The translations under genes were made by a program, and so were the position numbers. Below, in pieces: positions 1 through 5,440 of a DNA stretch of 30,125 nt. The stretch lies in the IMG/VR virus record IMGVR_UViG_3300044816_000092, positions 1 to 30,125 of that record; one strand, written 5' to 3'. The notes beneath the pieces were generated by a model. It searched no databases, had not been told where the DNA came from, and worked only from the letters and a program-made list of their open reading frames with translations. Position 1 is the stretch's first letter. Every line of letters starts with the position of its first letter. This stretch comes from a virus.

Positions 1-179
1 AATGATATTTTTTACTTCCAATTCTGATATGTATCTCATTAATTAATCATTAAAACTAAATTGATTTTATTAATGTTGCATTTTTGCAACATTTTGAACA
101 AAAAACGCACAAAGGAATTTCGGTGTCTTTCTTTAAATTAAAAGAAATAGTGCTACATAAACACTGAAACAACATAAAT
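1..179. other. Left-edge non-coding stretch with hairpin
   Basis: No supportable gene is seen. The clearest structure is a perfect inverted repeat, AATGTTGCA at 72-80 and TGCAACATT at 85-93, with a four-T loop. It lies downstream of the leftward genes, where a terminator would be expected, but no T-run follows the stem in the leftward direction, so a termination role is weak. A second imperfect AT hairpin (TTTCTTT/AAAGAAA) lies at about 129-148. Confidence 0.4.
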
Positions 180-383
180 TTAGGCTTCTTTGATTTTGAT
201 ATCATCATTTGACGCTACCCCTTCAATTTCAGTATTTGTAGGATTGTAATCAAAATCACCATTATTTATTGAACCTATCAATTTTTCTGATAAATCAGAT
301 TTTCCAAGATTTTGATGGGCTACAAATATAGTTTCTTTTTTTGCTGAATCCAAAAATGATAAAACTGCAATTTTGTCTAACAT
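180..383 (-). CDS. Hypothetical protein, 67 aa
   Basis: A small leftward gene of unrecognised family. The product is acidic toward the C-terminus and has no membrane segment, Cys pair or obvious DNA-binding motif. The ATG start at 383 is preceded on the minus strand by AAGGA at a good distance, which supports expression. It lies 70 bases downstream of another leftward gene (454-672) and beyond the XRE repressor, so it may belong to a lysogenically expressed set. That role is inferred from position alone. Confidence 0.55.
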   Translation of the reverse strand: MLDKIAVLSFLDSAKKETIFVAHQNLGKSDLSEKLIGSINNGDFDYNPTNTEIEGVASNDDIKIKEA

Positions 384-453
384 ATAGTTTCCTTTGAACG
401 TAAGTTAATTTATAAAGAACCGGTTTCATAGCCCCTAACTGGCGGTAGGTTAC
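384..453 (-). other. C/G-rich leader between two leftward genes
   Basis: This 70-base gap is richer in C/G than its surroundings. On the minus strand it contains CCTA...TAGG complementarity flanking CCGCCAGT and then the 8-bp palindrome AACCGGTT. It could fold into short hairpins upstream of the 180-383 gene. I cannot assign it to a named RNA family; phage C4-type antisense RNAs would be one thing to compare. Confidence 0.3.
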
Positions 454-672
454 TTATGATGTGATATCACACTTGCTATTTTTTACAATTTGAATCCTGC
501 TGTTACAATTATCACATTGCGAATTCTCAATTATTTTGTATTTTTTATTAATTTTTATTTTCCCATACATACATATTCCGCAATTAAAATTAATATTTTC
601 TTTATCTTCATGAATAAGATGAGCCATAAATATTTCATTATTTGAGGAATAACAATTTATCTCTAGAAGCAT
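454..672 (-). CDS. Small zinc-ribbon-like protein, 72 aa
   Basis: The central region has CGIC followed about 25 residues later by CDNC, a spacing typical of a zinc ribbon that binds one zinc ion. No known family is recognised. The ATG at 672 follows AGGAC on the minus strand with normal spacing. A near-consensus leftward promoter lies about 120 bases upstream (792-820), so the gene may be transcribed independently of the repressor. A 12-bp perfect palindrome, TGTGATATCACA, falls near its 3' end. Function is unknown; nucleic-acid or protein binding is the usual role of such folds. Confidence 0.6.
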   Translation of the reverse strand: MLLEINCYSSNNEIFMAHLIHEDKENINFNCGICMYGKIKINKKYKIIENSQCDNCNSRIQIVKNSKCDITS

Positions 673-887
673 GTTTTGTCCTATAAAGTTAAGTTTAATA
701 TAAAAATCATATTAAAATAATATGGGATTTTATTTGTATATTATTTAATAATTACAGTTGTTATATATTTGTTTTTTCATCCCATGAAAGAATGATAATA
801 TGCAAATTTATATTTGTCAACATCTTTTTGTAAAAAAACAAAAATATTTTGTAATCATTATTTTTTATCTATTTTTAATTTAAAAAA
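673..887. other. AT-rich intergenic region with a leftward promoter
   Basis: This 215-base stretch has no convincing gene on either strand. It contains the promoter at 792-820 and many A/T runs, and separates the repressor's 3' end from the next leftward gene. I see no strong terminator. Confidence 0.45.
792..820 (-). promoter_or_regulatory. Leftward sigma70 promoter for the 454-672 gene
   Basis: On the minus strand TTGACA (815-820) is a perfect -35 box. Exactly 17 bases separate it from TATCAT (792-797), which matches the -10 consensus at four or five positions. The spacer contains TTTGCATA, resembling half of the palindrome in the rightward early promoter at 1400-1415, so the same repressor could bind here. 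Confidence 0.65.
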
Positions 888-1220
888 TTACACTTTGTTT
901 ATTTCTTTTGAGGCTTCTCTCACAATATCTTTCCAGTTAGGGAACATCTTTTTCATTAAGTTTATATTAGTTTTTACATTGTCTTCAGATGAGGGAGGGG
1001 AGAAGTCTAACTCTCTCGGATGGCATCCCAGAATATCTGCAATGCTTACAATCTTACGAGGCTGTATACTATGTCCGCTTTCTATTCTATTTAAAGCAGA
1101 CGGCGACATATTTGCTTTATAAGCAAGCTCTCTTTGATTATATCCTAACCTCTGTCTAAGCATTTTTATTTTTTGTCCTGGAAATTTAAATTGTTCACTA
1201 CATAAGACTTTATCTTTCAT
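888..1220 (-). CDS. XRE-family helix-turn-helix repressor, probable CI analogue
   Basis: The 110-aa product has a classic XRE/Cro-CI helix-turn-helix domain at about residues 16-73, including the segments LRQRLGYNQRELA and MSPSALNRIESG. The remaining ~35 residues form a short tail with no peptidase-like domain, so it is much shorter than lambda CI and has no visible self-cleavage site. The ATG at 1220 follows CGGAG on the minus strand. It is divergent from a YdaS/Cro-like gene across a 249-base control region, the standard layout of a lysogeny switch. A role as maintenance repressor is inferred from fold and position. Induction would need an antirepressor or another route than RecA-stimulated cleavage. 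Confidence 0.85.
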   Translation of the reverse strand: MKDKVLCSEQFKFPGQKIKMLRQRLGYNQRELAYKANMSPSALNRIESGHSIQPRKIVSIADILGCHPRELDFSPPSSEDNVKTNINLMKKMFPNWKDIVREASKEINKV

Positions 1221-1264
1221 AATTTTTCTCCGATTGTTTAAATAAAAAAATAATTGTATTTATA

Positions 1265-1294
1265 ATGATAAAATACGTAACTATTAGTTTGTAA
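1265..1294 (-). promoter_or_regulatory. Possible repressor promoter (leftward)
   Basis: On the minus strand TTACAA (1289-1294) and TATCAT (1265-1270) are 18 bases apart and point into the XRE gene. The -35 box overlaps the first TTGTAAGCATTTG direct repeat, so a protein bound there would block this promoter. The match is moderate. Confidence 0.45.
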
Positions 1295-1391
1295 GCATTT
1301 GACCTATGTTCTTGTAAGCATTTGGCGTAATTTAAATATACGCCATCAGTATTGTTTATGCAAATTATTATTTTATAAATGTAAACTAATA

Positions 1392-1420
1392 TTGTATAAA
1401 TTGCATAAATGCAATATAAT
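1392..1420 (+). promoter_or_regulatory. Rightward early promoter with operator in the spacer
   Basis: TTGTAT (1392-1397) and a perfect TATAAT (1415-1420) are separated by 17 bases and point to the Cro-like gene at 1470. The perfect inverted repeat ATTGCA-TAAA-TGCAAT (1400-1415) sits between the boxes and touches the -10, a natural repressor site. Confidence 0.7.
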
Positions 1421-1469
1421 TGATTTTGTTAAAAACCCTATTAATGCAAGAGATATAGAGAGGTAAGAG

Positions 1470-1853
1470 ATGTCGAATTTAAGTGTTAATGATTTTCCTG
1501 AATCAAAAAAACCTTTAGTTTCAGCGATTATAGAAGCTGGCGGAATAACGGCTTTTTCAAAGCTTATAGGGGTTTCTCATGCAGTTGTTAGCTCATGGAT
1601 TCATGTTTTAACAAAAGGAATCCCGGCAGAAAGATGTATAGAAATAGAAAATATAACGAAAGGAGAGATTAAAAGGCAAGACCTTAGGCCAGATGTTTTT
1701 TCTAGTTTTATCAGTAAAAAAGAATCAACTACTGAAGATAGAATAAAAGAAGCATCTAAAATCCTTAATGAAATATGTAAGGAAATTTATGTGGACAGGG
1801 GAAGAATAAATCTCAGAAAGAAGTCAAAAATAAATAATAAGAGTATGCCTTAA
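1470..1853 (+). CDS. YdaS/Cro-like transcriptional regulator
   Basis: The 127-aa product has an N-terminal helix-turn-helix of the YdaS/Cro type at about residues 16-75: AGGITAFSKLIGVSHAVVSSWI, then a KGIPAERCIEIE segment and LRPDVF. The family includes phage Cro-like repressors and the YdaS part of YdaST modules. The basic C-terminal ~45 residues are of unknown role. GAGG lies six bases before the ATG. It is the first gene of the rightward early operon, immediately behind the promoter at 1392-1420, and its stop overlaps the next start (TAATG). A Cro-like role is inferred from position and fold. Confidence 0.82.
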   Translation: MSNLSVNDFPESKKPLVSAIIEAGGITAFSKLIGVSHAVVSSWIHVLTKGIPAERCIEIENITKGEIKRQDLRPDVFSSFISKKESTTEDRIKEASKILNEICKEIYVDRGRINLRKKSKINNKSMP

Positions 1854-2659
1854 TGGCCGCTATTCCTTATATGCAATTTTACATTGCGGATTACATGGCA
1901 GACACCCAAGGATTGACCACTATTGAGCATGGTGCATATTTACTTTTAATCATGAATTATTATCAAACTGGCAAAAGTTTGGTTGATAATGATCAAGTTT
2001 TGGCTCGGTTTTGTCGCACTTCTGTTCAAAAATGGTTGAGGTTGAAACCAATGCTTAAAAACTTTTTTTCAATTGAGGGGGGTAAATGGTATCACAAAAG
2101 GATAGAGGAAGACTTCAATAGAATCGCAGAAAAGTCATTAAAATCGCGGGATGCGGCGCTGTCAAGATGGTCAAAAGAACGTGAAAACTCAACTAATGAA
2201 AAATATGCGAACGCAATGCGAACGCAATGCGAACGCAATGCGAGTGCAATGCCAGAAGAGAAGAGAAGAGAAGAGAAGAGAAGAGAAGAGATAAACATTA
2301 TGTCGGGCAAGCCCGACGACACATCTTTTTTTCCAAAATCTGAACCAGACACAAAAACCATCCGAAATCGTGAACTTAAAAATCAAGCTCGGGAGGTTCT
2401 TGAATTTCTCAATTTCAAAACCGGGAAAAAATTTCGTCTCGAGTCGGACGTGAATTTGAAAATGGTCATGGCAAGACTTTCGTCTGGCGCGCCGGTCGGG
2501 AAGTGCAAACAAATAATCGCTAAAAAAACTCGAGAGTGGAAAGACGACGAAGTCATGTCTAAGTATTTAAGACCAGCAACACTTTTCAACGCAACCAAGT
2601 TTGAGCAATATCTTGGAGAGTTGGTCATAATTCCTGATGAGGTGAAAAATGTACGCTAA
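1853..2659 (+). CDS. DUF1376 phage replication protein with DnaD-like C-terminal domain
   Basis: Residues 1 to about 90 match the DUF1376 (YdaU-type) domain: the start has YMQFYIADYMADT, then TIEHGAYLLLIMNYY. Residues about 175-255 resemble the phage C-terminal domain known as Phg_2220_C, with VLEFLNFKTGKKFR and a terminal YLRPATLFN motif. Between them is a charged linker (about residues 118-146). It is encoded by tandem DNA repeats of 11 bp and 5 bp, so its codons change frame from copy to copy. The family is linked to initiation of phage replication. Its place right after the Cro-like gene fits an initiator, as with lambda O or P22 gene 18. The linker DNA could be the origin itself. The protein has no recognisable helicase motif. 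Confidence 0.8.
   Translation: MAAIPYMQFYIADYMADTQGLTTIEHGAYLLLIMNYYQTGKSLVDNDQVLARFCRTSVQKWLRLKPMLKNFFSIEGGKWYHKRIEEDFNRIAEKSLKSRDAALSRWSKERENSTNEKYANAMRTQCERNASAMPEEKRREEKRREEINIMSGKPDDTSFFPKSEPDTKTIRNRELKNQAREVLEFLNFKTGKKFRLESDVNLKMVMARLSSGAPVGKCKQIIAKKTREWKDDEVMSKYLRPATLFNATKFEQYLGELVIIPDEVKNVR
2206..2249 (+). repeat. Four tandem 11-bp iteron-like repeats
   Basis: TGCGAACGCAA occurs at 2206-2216, 2217-2227 and 2228-2238, and a fourth copy with two changes (TGCGAGTGCAA) at 2239-2249. Eleven is about one helical turn and is not a multiple of three, so the encoded residues do not repeat. That points to selection or expansion at DNA level. Location inside a replication gene is like the lambda origin. 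Confidence 0.75.
2254..2290 (+). repeat. Polypurine (AGAAG)n tract
   Basis: Seven AGAAG units plus two bases follow the iterons directly, giving 37 uninterrupted purines. The tract is in frame with the DUF1376 gene and encodes a run of E, K and R residues. It is followed by A/T-rich ATAAACATTA and then a GTCGGGC/GCCCGAC hairpin at 2302-2317. It is prone to slippage. Confidence 0.8.
2302..2317. repeat. Perfect GC-rich inverted repeat
   Basis: GTCGGGC (2302-2308) and GCCCGAC (2311-2317) are separated by AA. It is coding sequence of the DUF1376 gene but stands out against the AT-rich background and lies just beyond the iterons and purine tract, so it may be part of an origin. Confidence 0.6.
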
Positions 2660-2960
2660 AAATATTCAATGTCCAGAATGCAACGAAAAAATATCTGCAA
2701 GTTCGATAAAATGCGAATGCGGTTGGAGAAAAAATAAAAATAATTTTTCTGATTCGACGAGATGTGAATTTGAAAAAAGAGACGGCTCAGCGCCGGGATG
2801 TTTGCAGTCTGGATTTTTGTCTTGGGGAAATCCCGATGGAGACGGCTTTTTGCGTAGCGAAGAATCTCGAAAATCCTGGAGAGAATTTGAGGCGATTTTT
2901 TGGTCTGGCAGAAAAACCATCTGTGAGGCTCACTACGAGATTTTCAGGATTAAGAGATAG
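2649..2960 (+). CDS. Small zinc-binding protein, 103 aa
   Basis: The N-terminus has CPEC followed about a dozen residues later by CECGW, a zinc-ribbon-like pair of Cys knuckles. Two more Cys and a CEAHY motif lie toward the C-terminus. The family is not recognised. The start overlaps the end of the DUF1376 gene by 11 bases and is preceded by GAGG within that gene, which indicates translational coupling. It belongs to the early operon. Small Cys-rich proteins in this position often modulate host enzymes or DNA metabolism, but no function can be assigned. Confidence 0.65.
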   Translation: MYAKNIQCPECNEKISASSIKCECGWRKNKNNFSDSTRCEFEKRDGSAPGCLQSGFLSWGNPDGDGFLRSEESRKSWREFEAIFWSGRKTICEAHYEIFRIKR

Positions 2961-3048
2961 TGGTATAGTGGGGGGGTGTTATATCGTCGAATCTACCCCC
3001 CATAAGTCGATGTTTTTTAGCCTAAATTTAGGTGATTTGGGATAATAT
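2961..3048. other. Intergenic hairpin with G7/C6 arms
   Basis: Seven G at 2970-2976 face six C at 2996-3001. Together with T2969/A3002 they form a 7-bp, almost all-GC stem around a 20-base loop. The palindrome CCTAAATTTAGG follows at about 3021-3032. No T-run follows the stem directly, so it is not a typical intrinsic terminator. It may be an mRNA processing or translational control structure for the gene at 3049. Confidence 0.5.
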
Positions 3049-3219
3049 ATGAAAGAAATTGAATTATTGAGAAAATTGCACGGTACTTTTGATCGTCTTT
3101 GTCGATGTTGTGAAACCATAAAACACATCTCAAGATTCAAGAGATTTAATGCGCATCACAAACTTTGTAATGATTGCTTTTTGAAAGAAAAAGGAAATAG
3201 AGAAAATGAAAGAAATTAA
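3049..3219 (+). CDS. Small Cys-rich protein, 56 aa, paralogue of the next gene
   Basis: The product begins MKEIELLRKL and has CRCC and CNDC pairs about 20 residues apart, a small zinc-knuckle layout. Its C..C...K.IKHISRFKRF core resembles C..C..VKHTSNFRQT in the following gene, which also begins MKEI, so the two appear to be tandem paralogues. GGGA lies seven bases before the ATG. The last 14 bases overlap the next gene. Function is unknown. Confidence 0.6.
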   Translation: MKEIELLRKLHGTFDRLCRCCETIKHISRFKRFNAHHKLCNDCFLKEKGNRENERN

Positions 3220-3403
3220 AGATCACATGTTTATTGGTAATTCTTCTGGTCTTTATAAAAAGTGTGAAAAATGTCTTACTGTAAAACATACTTCTAATTT
3301 TAGACAAACTCCTACGGGTAAAGTAGTTTTTAAATCTTGTAAAGAATGTAGAGTAATTTTTAAATCTTGTGAAGGATGTAAAGAATGTAGAGAAAATAAA
3401 TGA
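3206..3403 (+). CDS. Small Cys-rich zinc-finger-like protein, 65 aa
   Basis: The product has CEKC near residue 20, CKEC near residue 47 and CEGC/CKEC close to the end. A short internal duplication is visible: VVFKSCKECR is followed by VIFKSCEGCKECR. The layout C..C..VKHTSNF...G...KSCKEC is like the small zinc domain often found in phage recombination endonuclease and HNH contexts. It overlaps both neighbours (14 bases upstream, ATGA downstream). No nuclease residues are seen. Confidence 0.65.
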   Translation: MKEIKDHMFIGNSSGLYKKCEKCLTVKHTSNFRQTPTGKVVFKSCKECRVIFKSCEGCKECRENK

Positions 3404-3825
3404 TTAGAAGAATTGACCCAACAGAATCACAGATTCAATGCGCGATTGTGGAGTGGGCTAACGTTACCTCTTGCAAATGTAGACATTTTAGTAATCCTAA
3501 TAATAAAAATATAGGTGATTTTCTTTTTGCTATACCTAATGGTGGAAGCAGAAATATTGCAGAAGCAGTCAGGTTGAAAAAAGAGGGTGTAAAAAAGGGT
3601 GTTACTGATTTGTTTCTTGCTATTCCCATAATGAGGCATGGATACATGGTTGATTTTTATTTAAGTTGCGGATTGTGGTTAGAAGCAAAAACAAAAAAAG
3701 GAAAAGTTTCAACTGAACAGAAAAATTGGATGTCGTTGATGAAAGATGTTGGTTATCCTTCGGTGATTTTTCGAAGCGTAGAAGAAGGCATTCAGGCTAT
3801 TAAAGACTATTTGGGGATGTTATGA
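3400..3825 (+). CDS. VRR-NUC domain nuclease
   Basis: The 141-aa protein matches the phage VRR-NUC family, a PD-(D/E)XK-type nuclease domain. It starts with TESQIQCAIVEWA and has FAIPNGGSRN near the middle, then KKGVTDLFLAIP with the expected Asp. It continues with GLWLEAKTKKGKVSTEQ, which holds the E-x-K catalytic pair, and YPSVIFRSVEEGIQAI at the end. Length is normal for stand-alone phage members. These enzymes are thought to cut DNA during replication or recombination. The start overlaps the preceding stop (ATGA) and the stop overlaps the next start (ATGA), so it sits in a coupled operon. Confidence 0.88.
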   Translation: MIRRIDPTESQIQCAIVEWANVTSCKCRHFSNPNNKNIGDFLFAIPNGGSRNIAEAVRLKKEGVKKGVTDLFLAIPIMRHGYMVDFYLSCGLWLEAKTKKGKVSTEQKNWMSLMKDVGYPSVIFRSVEEGIQAIKDYLGML

Positions 3826-4376
3826 ACGTATTAATAGCATGTGAGTTTAGTGGAATAGTAAGAGAAGCTTTTAAAAGAAAAGGGCATAACGCATATTCTT
3901 GCGATCTTATTAGTTCTGAGATCAAAGGAAAGCATTACAAAGGATATGTTGAAAATTTGTTTGATTTATACAAGGAAGAGTTTAACTTAATGATTGCTCA
4001 TCCTCCCTGTACTCATCTTTCGGTATCTGGTGCAAGGTGGTTTAAAGATAAAATTCACGAGCAAGAATTGGCATTAAATTTTGTAAAATATCTAATGAAT
4101 GTTCCTGTAGAAAAGATTTGCATTGAAAACCCTATATCAATAATTTCAACAAAAATAAGAAAGCCGGATCAGATAATACAGCCTTGGATGTTTGGACATG
4201 GAGAAACAAAGTCAACTTGTTTGTGGTTGAAGGGTTTGCTAAAATTAACCCCCACAAATATAGTTGAAGGGAGAGAGGCAAAAGTGCATAAAATGCCTCC
4301 ATCTCCGGACAGATGGAAAAATAGAAGTAGGACATATCAGGGAATTGCTGATGCAATGGCTGATCAATGGGGATAA
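3822..4376 (+). CDS. Cytosine-methyltransferase-like phage protein
   Basis: The 184-aa product begins IACEFSGIVREAF, which looks like an S-adenosylmethionine-binding segment. It contains AHPPCTHLSVSGARW, a possible PC catalytic motif like motif IV of C5 cytosine methyltransferases. It also has IENPISIIS, comparable to the ENV motif, and ends in RSRTYQGIADAMADQWG. This is a widespread phage family usually annotated as DNA cytosine methyltransferase. It is much shorter than true Dcm enzymes and lacks an obvious target-recognition domain, so catalytic activity is likely but not proven. It is coupled to the nuclease upstream by ATGA and lies just before an adenine methyltransferase. Confidence 0.75.
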   Translation: MNVLIACEFSGIVREAFKRKGHNAYSCDLISSEIKGKHYKGYVENLFDLYKEEFNLMIAHPPCTHLSVSGARWFKDKIHEQELALNFVKYLMNVPVEKICIENPISIISTKIRKPDQIIQPWMFGHGETKSTCLWLKGLLKLTPTNIVEGREAKVHKMPPSPDRWKNRSRTYQGIADAMADQWG

Positions 4377-4380
4377 TTTT

Positions 4381-4821
4381 ATGATAGGTCAAAAAACTTT
4401 GTTTTCTTCCAATTCGGATGAATGGGAAACCCCCCAAGATTTTTTTGATAAGTTGAATAATGAGTTTAATTTTTCTGTTGATTTGGCGTGCACACCAGAA
4501 AATAAAAAATGTCGAATAGGAGTATTTGCAATAGAAGTGCTTGCCGGATGGCGTCTCCTAGGTCATGAAAATTGTTTTTATTGGTGCAATCCTCCCTATT
4601 CTAACATTAAAAAGTTTTTAGAGTTTAGAAAAAAACATAATATTAATGCTGTGTTTTTAGTGCCATCCAGAACCGATACAAAATGGTTCCATGAATTTAT
4701 TTACAAGCAGCCTAATGTTGAAATAAGATTTATTAAGGGTAGATTAAAATTTAGCGGGGCAAAATTTAATGCTCCTTTTCCTTCGATGATTGCAATTTTT
4801 AAAAGGATAAATAATGTCTGA
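4381..4821 (+). CDS. Phage Dam-type DNA N6-adenine methyltransferase
   Basis: The 146-aa product matches the phage Dam family (PF05869 type). It starts FSSNSDEWETPQDFFDKLN, has FSVDLACTPENKKC, the catalytic NPPYSNI motif at about residues 75-81, then FLVPSRTDTKWFH and KGRLKFSGAKFNAPFPSM. It would transfer methyl from S-adenosylmethionine to adenine, perhaps to protect phage DNA from host restriction. I chose ATG 4381, preceded by GGGGA, over an in-frame ATG at 4264 that would overlap the upstream gene by 113 bases and add residues the family lacks. Confidence 0.88.
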   Translation: MIGQKTLFSSNSDEWETPQDFFDKLNNEFNFSVDLACTPENKKCRIGVFAIEVLAGWRLLGHENCFYWCNPPYSNIKKFLEFRKKHNINAVFLVPSRTDTKWFHEFIYKQPNVEIRFIKGRLKFSGAKFNAPFPSMIAIFKRINNV

Positions 4822-4975
4822 TTTAAAATGTTTTCAAGAAAAAACACGAAAAACATTTTTAGGTGATAGCAAAGAATTAAAGTCATGCAATGAATGAAGT
4901 TATAGAGCTTTTAGAACTATTGATGAATGTTTTGAAATAGCAGTTAAATTATTTGAAAGAGGAAATATTAAGTGA
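4814..4975 (+). pseudogene. Small gene interrupted by an in-frame TGA
   Basis: From ATG 4814, which overlaps the methyltransferase end, the frame encodes 27 residues beginning MSDLKCFQEKT and stops at TGA 4895-4897. The same frame stays open for 25 more codons (SYRAFRTIDECFEIAVKLF and on) to TGA 4973-4975. That end makes a GTGA overlap with the GTG start of the next gene, the spacing expected if the full frame is or was translated. A TGG to TGA change would explain the break. Readthrough is possible but unproven, and TGA is a normal stop for other genes here. Family not recognised. Confidence 0.5.
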
Positions 4976-5184
4976 GGGAATTTACACCAATAAATGCGTT
5001 TAAGTTATCTAAACGTGGGAAAGATGTTTTAAAGGAATGCAAGGCTATTTTAAAGTGCAATGTAACAAAAGTTCATGTCAAAACATCCGATTATAGCGAA
5101 TTGCTTGCAAGCGTTTCCCCTGCTTCTCGTATATTTTATCAAGAAGCCATTCCGCTCGATGGAAAAATTGTGGTGAGGAAATGA
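4972..5184 (+). CDS. Hypothetical protein, 70 aa
   Basis: A small soluble protein of unrecognised family, basic at the N-terminal half (KLSKRGKDVLKECKAILKC). No motif of known function is seen. The GTG start is supported by GAGG eight bases upstream and by the four-base GTGA overlap with the interrupted gene before it. Its last bases carry the ribosome-binding site of the next gene. It belongs to the accessory stretch after the methyltransferases. Confidence 0.55.
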   Translation: MREFTPINAFKLSKRGKDVLKECKAILKCNVTKVHVKTSDYSELLASVSPASRIFYQEAIPLDGKIVVRK

Positions 5185-5186
5185 AT

Positions 5187-5369
5187 ATGAAAAAATTTAT
5201 TACTGTTAATGAACTTGTGGAAAAACTTAAAAAATATCCAGAATGCGGAGAATATTCTATAACAATAGAATATAACAATGGTAGTTCTGATCCGATAATG
5301 GATGTTACGGTTATTTTTAGCGATTACAATAAAGATGTTATTTTAAAAGTTAATGGATTATTAAAATAA
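5187..5369 (+). CDS. Small protein with TVNELVEKLKKYP motif, 60 aa
   Basis: The N-terminus FITVNELVEKLKKYPECGEYSI resembles a small phage protein pattern in which a T-V-x-E-L-x-x-x-L-x-x-x-P motif is followed by a short beta-rich segment. A second, more distant member is encoded at 6304-6465 (VRQLRFVLSQVPDDAELYV). Function is unknown. ATG 5187 is preferred over ATG 5181 because GAGGAA at 5175-5180 is six bases from the former and abuts the latter. Its TAA stop lies inside a 35-base sequence that recurs at 6632-6666. Confidence 0.6.
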   Translation: MKKFITVNELVEKLKKYPECGEYSITIEYNNGSSDPIMDVTVIFSDYNKDVILKVNGLLK

Positions 5370-5401
5370 GTGTTGACAACGTTACTAATAACGTTTATCA
5401 T
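5364..5401 (+). promoter_or_regulatory. Near-consensus promoter with palindromic operator, copy 1
   Basis: TTGACA (5373-5378) and TATCAT (5396-5401) are separated by exactly 17 bases. The 18-base perfect inverted repeat AACGTTACTAATAACGTT (5378-5395) fills the spacer. A protein bound there would exclude RNA polymerase. Bases 5364-5398 are identical to 6632-6666. It points to the membrane-protein gene at 5441. Confidence 0.85.
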
Positions 5402-5440
5402 GGTTTTACTGCGTTCCTTACAAATTTAGGAGATAGAAGA

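Larger units (their letters stand above)
1221..1469. promoter_or_regulatory. Divergent immunity control region
   Basis: The 249 bases between the two regulators hold no gene but are dense in repeats. They include a direct repeat TTGTAAGCATTTGRC at 1289-1303 and 1312-1326, 23 bp apart. An inverted repeat GGCGTA...TACGCC lies at 1324-1344 with a 9-bp spacer. The palindrome ATTGCATAAATGCAAT is at 1400-1415, and TATGCAAATT lies at about 1357. These are likely operators for the flanking XRE and YdaS/Cro-like proteins; which protein binds which site cannot be told from sequence. Confidence 0.7.

Noticed and set aside
1-93. Attachment site or terminal repeat at the left edge
   Set aside because: No integrase or tRNA gene is nearby and I see no copy of this sequence at the right end; the hairpin alone is not evidence for att.
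814-1122. 102-codon rightward frame opposite the XRE repressor
   Set aside because: It is antisense to a clear helix-turn-helix gene and has no ribosome-binding site; its composition is that of a shadow.
2206-2249. CRISPR-like array
   Set aside because: The units are directly adjacent 11-mers without spacers and lie inside a coding sequence.
2092-2512. Leftward frames with LLFSS repeats opposite the DUF1376 gene
   Set aside because: They are antisense products of the polypurine and 11-bp repeats in a well supported gene.
4814-4975. TGA recoded as Trp genome-wide
   Set aside because: Several genes here, including the VRR-NUC and adenine methyltransferase genes, end at TGA with tight overlaps to the next start, so TGA is a normal stop.
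5378-5395. LexA (SOS) box
   Set aside because: The palindrome AACGTTA/TAACGTT does not fit the CTGT...ACAG pattern of proteobacterial LexA sites.
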